From positions 1 through 5,175 of the forward strand of contig JAFIHP010000307.1 in assembly GCA_017849335.1 (NCBI GenBank): DNA of 5,175 bases, written 5' to 3'. The notes under the pieces are model-generated. The model had not been told where the DNA came from and did no database searches. It saw only the letters and a list, made by a program, of their open reading frames with translations. This DNA comes from Actinomycetales bacterium. GTDB lineage: Bacteria > Actinomycetota > Actinomycetes > S36-B12. Shown in pieces: positions 4,802 through 5,175 of the stretch (positions within the stretch are counted from its first letter, which is position 1; every line of letters starts with the position of its first letter). The translations under genes were made by a program, and so were the position numbers.

Positions 4802-5175
4802 TCCGACGGGCGTGGATGCCGATGCCCGCCAGTCCGGCCGCGACGGTCCCGAAGACGGCCTGCAGCGCGCTCGGGCCCACGAAGGGGATCTGGACCACCA
4901 GCTCGAGGGCGAGGAGGCCGCTGCCGACCAGCACGGCGGTCGGGGCGTGCGGCGACCGACGGGCCGCGAGCGCCGCCGCGGCGGCCGACGGAACCGCGAC
5001 CGTGGCGAACAACCAGGCGCCCGGCAGTGCCCAGCTCGTCAGGCCCATCGGGAGCGCCGAGTCCGGCGGCGTAGCCACTCCGGCGACGAGCTGAACCGCC
5101 CCGGTCGCTCCGGCCAGGGCCAGGTCCGACTCGACGCCGATGATCGTCCGGCGCAGCGGATACGTCGTCGTGGCG
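4788..5175 (-). CDS. Small four-helix membrane protein (N-terminus outside the window)
   Basis: The frame is open from the right edge to the TAG at 4788, giving 128 visible residues. A GTG at 5078 could start a 96-residue version, but the frame upstream is uninterrupted with strong GC3 codon use and encodes a plausible hydrophobic helix, so the real start is probably just outside the window. Visible hydrophobic segments, numbered from the edge, are about 18-34 (LALAGATGAVQLVAGVA), 48-70 (around LPGAWLFATVAVPSAAAAA), a third (TAVLVGSGLLALELVVQIPFVG) and a fourth (ALQAVFGTVAAGLAGIGI), ending in the basic tail HARRTGWR. The loop and PG-LF, RR-P-A, G-LL, QI-VG and LQ pattern recalls a widespread family of roughly 140-residue integral membrane proteins of unknown function, so perhaps only a few residues are missing. 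It has no enzymatic motif. It is convergent with, and overlaps, the DUF2277 gene. Confidence 0.8.
   Translation of the reverse strand, partial: ATTTYPLRRTIIGVESDLALAGATGAVQLVAGVATPPDSALPMGLTSWALPGAWLFATVAVPSAAAAALAARRSPHAPTAVLVGSGLLALELVVQIPFVGPSALQAVFGTVAAGLAGIGIHARRTGWR

Noticed and set aside
4788..5078. A complete 96-residue membrane protein starting at GTG 5078
   Set aside because: The frame is open to the window edge with strong coding bias and adds a first hydrophobic helix, so the gene is better called partial. GTG 5078 also lies inside the end of that helix.
1..5175. Mobile elements, CRISPR arrays, tRNA or rRNA genes, defence or toxin-antitoxin systems
   Set aside because: I found no tandem repeat arrays, transposase motifs, terminal repeats, tRNA-like cloverleafs or paired small genes of such types. 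The genes are ordinary chromosomal ones.

Overview
This window is very GC-rich chromosomal DNA, with third codon positions almost all G or C and GTG used as a start codon. DisA and MutY both read like mycobacterial and streptomycete versions. The order disA, oppositely oriented membrane protein, mutY also matches Mycobacterium tuberculosis (Rv3586, Rv3587c, then mutY Rv3589). The source is therefore most likely a high-GC actinomycete; I cannot name the genus.

Layout, left to right: the acidic N-terminus of an unrecognised minus-strand gene (1-100); an intergenic region of about 175 bases with an inverted repeat and the disA leader; disA, the cyclic di-AMP synthase (275-1372, +); a single-pass, serine-rich extracytoplasmic protein (1377-2051, -); mutY, the adenine glycosylase acting on 8-oxoG:A mispairs (2099-2980, +); a zwf1-type glucose-6-phosphate dehydrogenase (2994-4448, -); a small DUF2277 protein (4570-4791, +); and the C-terminal part of a small four-helix membrane protein (4788 to the window end, -).

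The seven genes alternate strand without exception, so there is no operon here. Each divergent gap can hold two promoters, and each convergent junction is extremely tight: 4 bp, 13 bp, and a 3-bp overlap in which one CTAG carries both stop codons. All three convergent junctions have an inverted repeat that covers or encloses both stop codons, which would suit two-way terminators. Four or five starts lack a Shine-Dalgarno sequence and instead have a -10-like hexamer 6-7 bases upstream, suggesting leaderless transcripts. disA is the clear exception, with AAGGA 8 bases before its GTG.

Functionally, disA (genome-integrity scanning and c-di-AMP signalling), mutY (oxidative-damage repair) and zwf (NADPH supply) loosely fit a DNA-damage and redox theme, but the arrangement does not show co-regulation. 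I see no mobile element, CRISPR array, RNA gene, prophage or defence system. The material worth a second look is the gene architecture, the stop-codon hairpins, the unexplained inverted repeat before disA, and the proteins of unknown function.
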